Source: Pelobates cultripes
Taxonomy: Eukaryota > Chordata > Amphibia > Anura > Pelobatidae
Direction of reading: 5' to 3'
DNA: 64,000 bases
Assembly (NCBI GenBank): GCA_933207985.1
Contig: OW240921.1
Location: 1,578,618-1,642,617 of the forward strand
Positions 24,464 through 36,069 of this stretch are shown here, piece after piece. Position 1 is the stretch's first letter; every line of letters begins with the position of its first letter. The notes under the pieces were generated by a model. It saw only the letters and a list, made by a program, of their open reading frames with translations, had not been told where the DNA came from and did not search any database. A program made the translations under genes and the position numbers.

Positions 24464-25016
24464 ACTGTAAAATTTGTAGCCAACAAGCATACAATGCATT
24501 AACCGGTTCCGGTCTTGCCTTCTGTTTTACCTTTGGTTTCTCCTGTTGTTTCACTGTTTATTTTTATCTATGTATTACTGAAACATATGCACCTACACGA
24601 CTAACTAAACGCTACACCATAACTGCTGCTGACACAACATCAGACAAGACCCACCCTGACACATACACCAAAAGCTCCAGGGAGACTACATCTCCTCCCA
24701 CCCCCCCCGCGACCTCCTTGGTAAGGAGTCAATTCCCAACCCACTGGACGATCGCAGAGGCACACATAGGCTCAATGAGCGACAACCCCTATACACACGT
24801 ATACCTATACGCAAACGGACACATAAATTATATGAAAATGTGCAGAACTAGCTGACACCACAGATTAGAATCGACAGACTGCTATGTATGCCTAAACTAT
24901 GTTGTGATGTCATTAAATATTTGAAAACCCGGAAGGCTGTTGTGGCTATACGGGTAGTATTGTAACTAACCTTGCACGCAAAAATAAAGAATTGCAAAAA
25001 AGATATATAAGAGCTT

Positions 25017-25330
25017 TTGCTCACATGCTGCACTATATGCACCTGAGGAAGACCTATTGTACAAGGTCGAAACGCGTTGTGCCTTTTTACTTTATTTTAT
25101 ATTGTCACATAAAAGTATTTACCTTTTATTTACCTGGTTACCTGGTTCCTGATTTACCACACAGAAGACTTCTGATAACTTCTGGGGGACCTGACCATAT
25201 ATCCACATCTGATTGATGTACCTGCTGTTACAGTTTAGAGCCAACTCATAAAGGCTCTAAATATTGTGAGTGTTCCAAGTTTTTTTACTGTATATATTGT
25301 GTTAATACATATTACCCGATGTTGGTTTTT
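25017..25330 (+). mobile_element. Tail of the Penelope-like element after the L1 insertion
   Basis: The sequence after the L1 target duplicate continues the interrupted element. It holds a hammerhead-like motif, T-rich stretches and GTGAGTGTTCCAAGT. The region coding for GIY-YIG is missing between 22064 and here, so a deletion preceded or accompanied the L1 insertion. Confidence 0.6.
25039..25082 (+). ncRNA. Hammerhead-like ribozyme motif, Penelope copy 1
   Basis: GCAC-CUGAGGA-A-GACCU(8 nt)AGGUC-GAAA-CGCG-U-U-GUGC fits a minimal type I hammerhead. Stem I is GCAC/GUGC and stem II is GACCU/AGGUC. Stem III has only two pairs (A-U, C-G) and a 2-nt loop, and a U stands at the cleavage position. 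One extra A between the CUGANGA box and stem II departs from the canonical core, so activity is uncertain. Penelope-like elements are known to carry hammerhead motifs. Confidence 0.6.
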
Positions 25331-25720
25331 TATACCTACAGAACATGGGGATCATTCACTAAATACAAGAATATCATCTACCAATGTAGCTTGGGTCCCC
25401 TGAACCCTCCCCCATACCCCCACTGCCTGGAATGCAGTCACACCCTCCACCCCAACCCAGTACTCTGATGTAAGAACGTTTTTTGGGGCCCCATAGCACC
25501 AGAGTGGCGAAAAGATAGATCCCCATTGGTCGTACAACTGCAATGCTACTATATCAGCTGGGGATCTACCATTCGCCCATCATTGCAAGGTTGTATTTGT
25601 ATAAGTAGGAATGCAGGTGTACTTGTATGAAGTATTGGCTTTTAAATCAAGGTGTGTGTTTGTGAGTAGAGTTTGTAGTGTGCATAACATTTTAAGATTT
25701 TAAAACTGGGGTTTGTTTGT
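25331..25720. other. No recognised feature
   Basis: Unremarkable sequence leading into a CA-rich tract. No splice-bounded coding frame or element end was seen. Confidence 0.5.
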
Positions 25721-26090
25721 ATGGCACATACACACACTCAGATACACACTGGCACATGTACACACAGTGAAACACACACATATACACAGTGAAAAACACA
25801 CAGTGACACACACACATACACTCTGACATACATAGGTGTAGACATTTGATACTGTTATGTTTGCAGCATTACAGAAGTAGAGAGTGGGTGGGGCACAGGG
25901 CAAAAGCAGAAAATGGGGGGGCACAGGTCAGAAGTAGAGAGTGTGGGGCACAGGGCAGAAGCAGAGAGTGAGGGTCAAGGGTCAGAAGTAGAGAGTGGGG
26001 GGAGCACAGGGTAGAAGCAGAGATTGGGGGGTCACTGGTCAGAAATAGAAAGTGGGGGGCACAGAGCAGAAGTAGAGAGTGATGTATCTA
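25721..26090. repeat. CA-rich microsatellite followed by a G-rich minisatellite
   Basis: 25721-25830 is ACACACA-type sequence with GTGA interruptions. 25873-26085 has about six copies of a roughly 34-base unit (AGTAGAGAGTGGGGGGCACAGGGCAGA) that vary in the length of the G run. The second tract ends just before the 53-bp array. Confidence 0.85.
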
Positions 26091-26117
26091 TCAATGGAAA
26101 TGGGGCGGCACAGGTCA

Positions 26118-29100
26118 GACAATCTGCACCGTGTGGCCTCTGATGTCTTGAAATGACTTCATGATATAACTTCACAATCTGCGCTGTGGCCTGTGACATC
26201 TCGATATGACTTCATGATATAACTTCACAATCTGCACTGTGGCCTGTGACGTCTCAATATGACTTCATGATCTAACTTCACAATCTGAACTGTGGCCTCT
26301 GACGTCTCGAAATGACTTCATGATATAACTTCACAATCTGCGCTGTGGCTGCTGACGTCTCGATATGACTTCATGATATAACTTCGCAATCTTCAATGTG
26401 GCCGCGGACGTCTCAATATGACTTCATGATATAACTTCGCAATCTGCACTGTGGCCGCGGACGTCTCGATATGACTTCATGATATAACTTCACAATCTGC
26501 GCTGTGGCTGCTGACGTCTCGATATGACTTCATGATATAACTTCACAATCTGCACTGTGGCCGCGGACGTCTCGATATTACTTCATGATATAACTTCACA
26601 ATCTGCGCTGTGGCCGCAGATGTCTCGATATTACTTCATGATATAACTTCACAATCTGCACTGTGGCCGCGGACGTCTCGATATTACTTCATGATATAAC
26701 TTCACAATCTGCACTGTGGCCTCGGACGTCTCGATATTACTTCATGATATAACTTCACAATCTGCACTGTGGCCGCAGATGTCTCGATATGACTTCATGA
26801 TATAACTTCGCAATCTGCACTGTGGCCGCGGACGTCTCGATATGACTTCATGATATAACTTCACAATCTGCGCTGTGGCTGCTGATGTCTCGATATGACT
26901 TCATGATATAACTTCACAATCTGCACTGTGGCCGCGGACGTCTCGATATTACTTCATGATATAACTTCACAATCTGCACTGTGGCCGCGGACGTCTCGAT
27001 ATTACTTCATGATATAACTTCACAATCTGCACTGTGGCCGCAGACGTCTCGATATTACTTCATGATATAACTTCGCAATCTGCACTGTGGCACGCGTGGA
27101 CGTCTCGATATGACTTCATGATATAACTTCACAATCTCTCTGTGGATATAACTTCACAATCTGCTGACGTCTCGATATGACTTCATGATATAACTTCATG
27201 ATATAACTTTGCAATCTGCACTGTGGCCGCGGACGTCTCGATATGACTTCATGATATAACTTCACAATCTGCGCTGTGGCCGCGGACGTCTCGATATGAC
27301 TTCATGATATAACTTCACAATCTGCGCTGTGGCCTCTGACGTCTCGATATGACTTCATGATATAACTTCAGAATCTGCACTGTGGCCGCCGACGTCTCGA
27401 TATTACTTCATGATATAACTTCACAATCTGCGCTGTGGCCGCGGACGTCTCAAAATGACTTCATGATATAACTTCACAATCTGCACTGTGGCCTGTGACG
27501 TCTCGATATGACTTCATGATATAACTTCACAATCTGCACTGTGGCCTGTGACGTCTCGATATGACTTCATGATATAACTTCACAATCTGCACTGTGGCCT
27601 CTGACGTTTCGATATGACTTCATGATATAACTTCACAATCTGCACTGTGGCCTGTGACGTCTCGATATGACTTCATGATATAACTTCACAATCTGCAATG
27701 TGGCCGCTGACGTCTCGATATTACTTCATGATATAACTTCACAATCTGCACTGTGGGCCGCGATATGACTTCATGATATAACTTCGATCTATGACTTCAT
27801 GATATAACTTCACAATCTGCACTGTGGCCGCTGACGTCTCGATATGACTTCATGATATAACTTCACAATCTGCGCTGTGGCCACGTCTCGATATGACTTC
27901 ATGATGTAACTTCACAATCTGCACTGTGGCCTGTGACGTCTCGATATGACTTCATGATATAACTTCACAATCTGCACTGTGGCCTGTGACGTTTCGATAT
28001 GACTTCATGATATAACTTCACAATTTGCACTTTGGCCTGTGACGTCTCGATATGACTTCATGATATAACTTCACAATCTGCACTGTGGCCGCAGATGTCT
28101 TGATATGACTTCATGATATAACTTCGCAATCTGCACTGTGGCCACGGACGTCTCAATATGACTTCATGATATAACTTCACAATCTGCGCTGTGGCCGCAG
28201 ATGTCTCGATATTACTTCATGATATAACTTCACAATCTGCACTGTGGCCGCGGACGTCTCGATATTACTTCATGATATAACTTCACAATCTGCACTTTGG
28301 CCGCAGATGTCTCGATAATACTTCATGATATAACTTCGCAATCTTCAATGTGGCCGCGGACGTCTCAATATGACTTCATGATATAACTTCACAATCTGCG
28401 CTGTGGCTGCTGACGTCTCGATATGACTTCATGATATAACTTTGCAATCTGCACTGTGGCCGCGGACGTCTCGATATGACTTCATGATATAACTTCACTG
28501 TAACGGACCGTATTGCACAAAAGGGGTAAAAACAGTTTAGGCGATCTGCCCCCTTTCCAGAGATGCAGGCACAGCTACTGCAGAACACCAAACACACGAA
28601 CCGCCAATAACACAGTATATTCCCACAATGCATCCTGGCTTTCTCCCCTCTGCCCTGGGAGATAATTGAGAAGTAATTCAATTATCCCGCAAGACAGAGT
28701 CAAATCTCCATTATGCACATGGGGATACTAAAACAAGCATTACTGTTAAAATACACAAGGTAAGACACATTGCATTAAAACTATACATTTAACATATCCC
28801 CAGATAGCTCAGGTCTGATCGCACATTATTAAGTGAATGGCGCTCAGACCACACGAATACAGTTTAATCGCCATGGAGCCAAAGTCTTTACAGTCAGTTT
28901 CATACGAATGGGCTCCATGGGATTCCTATCTGGGGTATAAAACATTCAAACAAAACTACCGAACACTGGGCCGTTCGTGCACTTCCACCGAACAAGAAGG
29001 GAGGTCGACGGCTTCAGCGGTGTTCGCGCAAAACTGTGTCCGATTTTAGTACCATGAAAATAGAGACGAACACCGCTGTGCATTCGGATGTTAAAAATGG

Positions 29101-32100
29101 CAGCGACCTCGTGTTCGGGATACGAATGGCTGCCACCCAGCATTCGTCAATTAAGCTGCGGTTAACCGCAGCTTCAGGGAGGTTAATTGCCGGCACACTC
29201 CAGCTCCCAGGTGGTCTATTCATTCGTGCGGTTGTTCGTTAGATTGAATCTACCGAGCAACCGGCAGAAAAGCACGAATACAGCTTTTCTGCAGGCGAAA
29301 CAAAGTCTTTTAACAGGGGGCCATAGTCTAGAGGCAGCAGGCGAGCAACCAGGCTTCTCCAATGCAATGTTGCGAGATTGGTCTCGTCACATTCACAATC
29401 TGCACTGTGGCCTCTGACGTCTCGATATGACTTCATCATATAACTTCACAATCTGCGCTGTGGCCGCGGACGTCTCAATATGACTTCATGATATAACTTC
29501 ACAATCTGCGCTGTGGCTGCTGACGTCTCGATATGACTTCATGATATAACTTTGCAATCTGCACTGTGGCCGCGGACGTCTCGATATTACTTCATGATAT
29601 AACTTCACAATCTGCACTGTGGCCTCGGACGTCTCGATATTACTTCATGATATAACTTCACAATCTGCACTGTGGCCGCAGATGTCTCGATATGACTTCA
29701 TGATATAACTTCGCAATCTGCACTGTGGCCGCGGACGTCTCGATATGACTTCATGATATAACTTCACAATCTGCGCTGTGGCCGCTGATGTCTCGATATG
29801 ACTTCATGATATAACTTCACAATCTGCACTGTGGCCGCGGACGTCTCGATATTACTTCATGATATAACTTCACAATCTGCACTGTGGCCGCGGACGTCTC
29901 GATATTACTTCATGATATAACTTCACAATCTGCACTGTGGCCGCAGATGTCTCGATATTACTTCATGATATAACTTCGCAATCTGCACTGTGGCCGCGGA
30001 CGTCTCGATATGACTTCATGATATAACTTCACAATCTGCGCTGTGGCTGCTGACGTCTTGATATGACTTCATGATATAACTTCACAATCTGCTCTGTGGC
30101 CTCTGACGTCTCGATATGACTTCATGATATAACTTCACAATCTGCACTGTAGCCTGTGACGTCTCGATATGACTTCATGATATAACTTCACAATCTGCGC
30201 TGTGGCCGCGGACCTCTCTATATGACTTCATAATATAACTTCACAATCTGAACTGTGGCCTCTGACGTCTCGATATGACTTCATGATATAACTTCACAAT
30301 CTGCTCTGTGGCCTCTGACGTCTCGATATGACTTCATGATATAACTTCACAATCTGCACTGTAGCCTGTGACGTCTCGAAATGACTTTATGATATAACTT
30401 CACAATCTGCGCTGTGGCCTCTGACGTCTCGATATGACTTCATCATATAACTTCACAATCTGCACTGTGGCCTCTGACGTCTCGATATGACTTCATGATA
30501 TAACTTCACAATCTGCACTGTGGCCTGTGACGTCTCGATATGACTTCATGATATAACTTCACAATCTGCACTGTGGCCGCGGACGTCTCGATATGACTTC
30601 ATGATATAACTTTACAATCTGCGCTGTGGCCGCGGACCTCTCGATATGACTTCGTGATATAACTTCACAATCTGCGATGTGGCCTCTGACGTCTCGATAT
30701 GACTTCATGATATAACTTCACAATCTGCACTGTGGCCGCTGACGTCTCGATATTACTTCATGATATAACTTCACAATCTGCACTGTGGCCGCGGACGTCT
30801 CGATATGACTTCATGATATAACTTCGCAATCTGCACTGTGGCCGCGGACGTCTCGATATGACTTCATAATATAACTTCACAATCTGCACTGTGGCCTCTG
30901 ACGTCTCGATATGACTTCATGATATAACTTCACAATCTGCGCTGTGGCCGTGGACGTCTCGATATTACTTCATGATATAACTTCACAATCTGCAATGTGG
31001 CCTGTGACGTCTCGATATGACTTCATGATATAACTTTACAATCTGCGCTGTGGCTGCTGACGTCTCGATATTCATGATATAACTTCGCAATCTGCACTGT
31101 GGCCACGGACGTCTCAATATGACTTCATGATATAACTTCACAATCTGCACTGTGGCCTCTGACGTCTCGATATGACTTCATGATATAACTTCGCAATCTG
31201 CGCTGTGGCCGCGGACGTCTCGATATTACTTCATGATATAACTTCGCAATCTGCACTGTGGCCACGGACGTCTCAATATGACTTCATGATATAACTTCAC
31301 AATCTGCGCTGTGGCCGCAGATGTCTCGATATTACTTCATGATATAACTTCACAATCTGCACTGTGGCCTCTGACGTCTCGATATGACTTCATGATATAA
31401 CTTCACAATCTGCACTGTGGCCGCGGACGTCTCGATATGACTTCATGATATAACTTCACAATCTGCACTGTGGCTGCGGACGTCTCGATATGACTTCATG
31501 ATATAACTTCGCAATCTGCACTGTGGCCGCGGACGTCTCGATATGACTTCATAATATAACTTCACAATCTGCACTGTGGCCTCTGACGTCTCGATATGAC
31601 TTCATGATATAACTTCACAATCTGCGCTGTGGCCGTGGACGTCTCGATATTACTTCATGATATAACTTCACAATCTGCAATGTGGCCTGTGACGTCTCGA
31701 TATGACTTCATGATATAACTTTACAATCTGCGCTGTGGCTGCTGACGTCTCGATATTCATGATATAACTTCGCAATCTGCACTGTGGCCACGGACGTCTC
31801 AATATGACTTCATGATATAACTTCACAATCTGCACTGTGGCCTCTGACGTCTCGATATGACTTCATGATATAACTTCGCAATCTGCGCTGTGGCCGCGGA
31901 CGTCTCGATATTACTTCATGATATAACTTCGCAATCTGCACTGTGGCCACGGACGTCTCAATAAGACTTCATGATATAACTTCACAATCTGCGCTGTGGC
32001 CGCAGATGTCTCGATATTACTTCATGATATAACTTCACAATCTGCACTGTGGCCTCTGACGTCTCGATATGACTTCATGATATAACATCACAATCTGCAC

Positions 32101-32676
32101 TGTGGCCGCGGACGTCTCGATATGACTTCATGATATAACTTCACAATCTGCACTGTGGCCGCGGACGTCTCGATATGACTTCATGATATAACTTCACAAT
32201 CTGCACTGTGGCCTGTGACGTCCCGATAAGACTTCATGATATAACTTCACAATCTGCACTGTGGCCGCAGATGTCTCGATATGACTTCATGATATAACTT
32301 CACAATCTGAACTGTGGCCTCTGACGTCTCGATATTACTTCATGATATAACTTCACAATCTGCACTGTGGCCGCAGATGTCTCGATATGACTTCATGATA
32401 TAACTTCACAATCTGCACTGTGGCTGCGGACGTCTCGATATGACTTCATGATATAACTTCACAATCTGCACTATGGCCTCTGACGTCTCGATATGACTTC
32501 ATGATATAACTTCACAATCTGCGCTGTGGGCTGTGACGTCTCGATATGACTTCATGATATAACTTCACAATCTGCACAGTGGCCGCTGACGTCTCGATAT
32601 TACTTCATGATATAACTTCACAATCTGCACTGTGGCCACGGACGTCTCGATATTACTTCATGATATAACTTTATAA
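26118..32676. repeat. 53-bp tandem array, about 105 copies, interrupted by a solo LTR
   Basis: The consensus unit is AATCTGCACTGTGGCCGCGG then ACGTCTCGATATGACTTCAT then GATATAACTTCAC. Variation is concentrated in the CCGCGG/CCTCTG/CCTGTG block and in ATGACTTC/ATTACTTC. Blocks recur: CTTCATAAT at 30861 and 31546 and the short monomer CGATATTCATGA at 31066 and 31751 are both 685 bases apart, and the CCTCGGACG variant recurs about 2.9 kb apart (26721 and 29622). The array separates CTU1 from the NIDO gene promoter. Confidence 0.97.
28499..29391 (-). mobile_element. Solo LTR inside the 53-bp array, TTCAC target duplication
   Basis: It starts TGTAACGGACCG and ends TTGGTCTCGTCACA, with TTCAC at 28494-28498 and 29392-29396. 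Removing it with one TTCAC restores a normal monomer junction (AACTTCACAATCTG). It has GGAGATAATTGAGAAGTAATTCAATTATCC and GGTCTGATCGC ... GCGCTCAGACC. Confidence 0.94.
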
Positions 32677-33150
32677 TTGAGCAATATGTAATATCACTGA
32701 TAAAAAAAAAGGAAATGGTGGAAACGCGGTGAGTTGTATGAACAACATCCTATAATCGGGGTTCTGGCAGCGATAGTGAGATGTTACTAAGGAATATGGT
32801 AATATAAATACTGCACTTCTAATAATAATATCTAACCAAGAGTGTTAAACGTGTGGACTGTTAGGAATTTAAAGCTAATTTAAAGGGAATTTTAAATTTA
32901 AGCCGAACAAGTCAAATTGGTACAAATCTCACTATACAGAATAACGCTGAGTTGATGTTTAACCTGTTCTTAAAAAGCAGCTGTCTCTCTTTAGGAACGA
33001 AATGGCCACAATCTGAGCTGAGATCCAACTGGCGCATTTAACTGTAAAATAAACAGAGCGCTGTCATTGGGATTTTACCTATCAGCATATTCACATTATT
33101 AACGGATACAAATGTAATGGGCGAAGCCCAGCAACTCCTCCCTGCCAAGT
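32677..33150. other. Upstream flank of the NIDO gene
   Basis: Non-repetitive sequence between the 53-bp array and the predicted TATA box. ATTGG (inverted CCAAT) lies at 33066-33070, about 85 bases before the TATA element. No coding sequence was recognised. Confidence 0.5.
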
Positions 33151-33157
33151 TATAAAA
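33151..33157 (+). promoter_or_regulatory. Predicted TATA box of the NIDO gene
   Basis: TATAAAA lies about 30 bases before a short stretch that ends in a good 5' splice site (GAAG|GTAATA at 33217/33218). Its position just upstream of a plausible noncoding exon, on the strand of the NIDO gene, supports the call. There is no transcript evidence. Confidence 0.5.
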
Positions 33158-33180
33158 TGTTTGTCAAGTCGTGGCGTTGG

Positions 33181-33217
33181 CCTTCAGTGAGTGGTGACAG
33201 GAGCAGCAACATTGAAG
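33181..33217 (+). other. Predicted noncoding first exon of the NIDO gene
   Basis: Start is inferred about 30 bases after the TATA box. The 3' edge is GCAACATTGAAG|GTAATATTAC, a sound donor. It would splice to the acceptor at 39967, giving a 6.75-kb first intron filled with repeats. Confidence 0.45.
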
Positions 33218-33290
33218 GTAATATTACTGCCACAAACAGCACAGTATCCTGGCGTCTCTGAATAATGGATTATTATTGGAGGATCCTACA

Positions 33291-35786
33291 AACTCAGCTA
33301 TGTATGGGTTTGTCGGTAAGCTCAGGAATATATTGGGGGTGTATAAACTCAGCTATGGATGGGGGAGTCGGTAAACTCAGGAATATATTGGGGGTGTATA
33401 TACTCAGCTATGTATGGGGGAGTCGGTAAACTCAGGAATATATTGGGGGTGTATATACTCAGCTATGTATGGGGGAGTCGGTAAGCTCAGGAATATATTG
33501 GGGGTGTATATACTCAGCTATGTATGGGGGAGCTCAGTAAACTCAGGAATTTATTGGGGGTGTATAAACTCAGCTATGGATGGGGGAGTCGGTAAACTCA
33601 GGAATATATTGGGGGAGTATAAACTCAGCTATGGATGGGGGAGTCGGTAAACTCAGGAATATATTGGGGGTGTATATACTCAGCTATGTATGGGGGAGTC
33701 GGTAAACTCAGGAATATATTGGGGGTGCATATACTCAGCTATGTATGGGGGAGTCGGTAAACTCAGGAATATATTGGGGGTGCATATACTCAGCTATGTA
33801 TGGGGGAGTCGGTAAACTCAGGAATATATTGGGGGTGCATATACTCAGCTATGTATGGGGGAGTCGGTAAACTCAGGAATATATTGGGGGTGCATATACT
33901 CAGCTATGTATGGGGGAGTCGGTAAACTCAGGAATATATTGGGGGTGGATATACTCAGCTATGTATGGGGGAGTCGGTAAACTCAGGAATTTATTGGGGG
34001 TGTATATACTCAGCTATGTATGGGGGAGTCGTTAAACTCAGGAATATATTGGGGTGTATATACTCAGCTATGTATGGGGGAGTCGGTAAACTCAGGAATA
34101 TATTGGGGGTGTATTTACTCAGCTATGTATGGGGGAGTCGGTAAACTCAGGAATATATTGGGGGTGTATATACTCAGCTATGTATGGGGGAGTCGGTAAA
34201 CTCAGGAATATATTGGGGGTGTATATACTCAGCTATGTATGGGGGAGTCGGTAAACTCAGGAATATATTGGGGGTGTATAACTCAGCTATGTATATACTC
34301 AGCTATGGGGGAGTCGGTAAACTCAGGAATATATTGGGGGTGTATATTCTCAGCTATGTATGGGGGAGGTAAACTCAGGAATATATTGGGGTGTATATAC
34401 TAGCTATGTATGGGGAGTCGGTAAAACTCAGGAATATATTGGGGGTGTATATACTCAGCTATGTATGGGGGAGTCGGTAAACTCAGGAATATATTGGGGA
34501 TGTATATACTCAGCTATGTATGGGGGAGTCGGTAAACTCAGGAATATATTGGGGGTGTATATACTCAGCTATGTATGGGGGAGTCGGGAAACTCAGGAAT
34601 TTATTGGGGGAGTATAAACTCAGTTATGGATGGGGGAGCTCTGTAAAGTCAATATTATATGGGGGTGTATGGGGGAGCTCTGTAAACTCAGGAATATATT
34701 GGGGGAGTATATACTCAGCAATGTATGGGGGATTCGGTAAAGTCAATATTATATGGGGGTGTATAAACTCAGCAATGTATGGGGGAGCTCTGTAAACTCA
34801 ATATTATATTGGGGTTGCATAAACTCTGCAATGTATGGGGGAGCTCTGTAAATTCAATATGATATGGGGGAGTATAAACTCAGCAGTGTATAGGGGAGCT
34901 CGGTAAAGTCAATATTATTTGGGGGAGTATAAACTCAGCAATGTATGGGGGAGCTCTGTAAATTCAATATTATATGGGGGAGTATAAACTCAGCAATGTA
35001 TGGGGGAGCTCTGTAAATTCAATATTATATGTGGGAGTATAAACTCAGCAATGTATGGGGGAGCTCTGTAAATTCAATATGATATGGGGGTGTATAAACT
35101 CAGCAATGTATGGGGGAGCTCTGTAAACTCAATATTATATTGGGGTTGCATAAACTCGGCAATGTATGGGGGAGCTCTGTAAATTCAATATGATATGGGG
35201 GAGTATAAACTCAGCAGTGTATAGGGGAGCTCGGTAAAGTCAATATTATTTGGGGGAGTATAAACTCAGCAATGTATGGGGGAGCTCTGTAAATTCAATA
35301 TTATATGGGGGAGTATAAACTCAGCAATGTATGGGGGAGCTCTGTAAATTCAATATTATTTGGGGGAGTATAAAGTCAGCAATGTAAATTCAATATTATA
35401 TGGGGGAGTAGAAACTCAGCAATGTATGGGGGAGCTCTGTAAACTCAATATTATATGGGGGAGTATAAACTCAGCAATGTATGGGGGAGCTCTGTAAATT
35501 CAATATTATATGGGGGAGTATAAACTCAGCAATGTATGGGGGAGCTCTGTAAAGTCAGGAATATATTGGGGGAGTATAAACTCAGCAATGTATGGGGGAG
35601 CTCTGTAAATTCAATATTATATGGGGGTGTATAAACTCAGCAATGTATGGGGGAGCTCTGTAAACTCAATATTATATGGGGGAGCATAAACTCAGCAATG
35701 TATGGGGGAGTCGGTAAACTCAGGAATATATTGGGGGTGTATAAACTCAGCAATGTATGGGGGAGCTCGGTAAACTCATGAATATG
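33291..35786. repeat. 55-bp tandem array with two subfamilies
   Basis: Units in the left half read GGGGGAGTCGGTAAACTCAG then GAATATATTGGGGGTGTATATACTCAGCTATGTAT. Those from about 34630 read GGGGGAGCTCTGTAAATTCA then ATATTATATGGGGGAGTATAAACTCAGCAATGTAT. The two types share a period and a frame of alignment, and the last units near 35700 return to the first type. The array occupies the start of the predicted first intron. Confidence 0.96.
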
Positions 35787-36069
35787 TAAAGGGCCACTAA
35801 GAGCTATTGTCAGTGGCTATTTAGAGATAGCATTAAAGGGACATTATTGTCACCAAAACAACTTTAGCTTAATGAAGCAGTATTAGTGTGCAGATAATTC
35901 CTCTGCAGTCTCACTGCTCAATGCTCAGCCATTTACTTTGGTTTTTGTTTTTGCAGCCATAGCCACAACTCCCTTGGCTGTAACTGACACAGTCTGCATG
36001 AAAAAAATGGTTTCATTTTCAATCAGATCTTCAAAGTTTTTAATCTCCTGCACTTTAAATTGCACTTTA

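Larger units (their letters stand above)
22080..25001 (+). mobile_element. ORF1-only L1-like retrotransposon with 15-bp target duplication
   Basis: The element starts GGGGGCGGAGCCGAGCACC and ends AAAATAAAGAATTGCAAAAAA. The 15-mer GATATATAAGAGCTT stands before it (22065-22079) and after it (25002-25016), so this is a 5'-complete insertion. Without the solo LTR it is about 1.88 kb. It has a 5' leader, ORF1 and about 540 bases of 3' sequence, and no trace of ORF2 (endonuclease/RT). It is comparable in design to the mammalian half-L1 (HAL1) elements. Confidence 0.85.
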
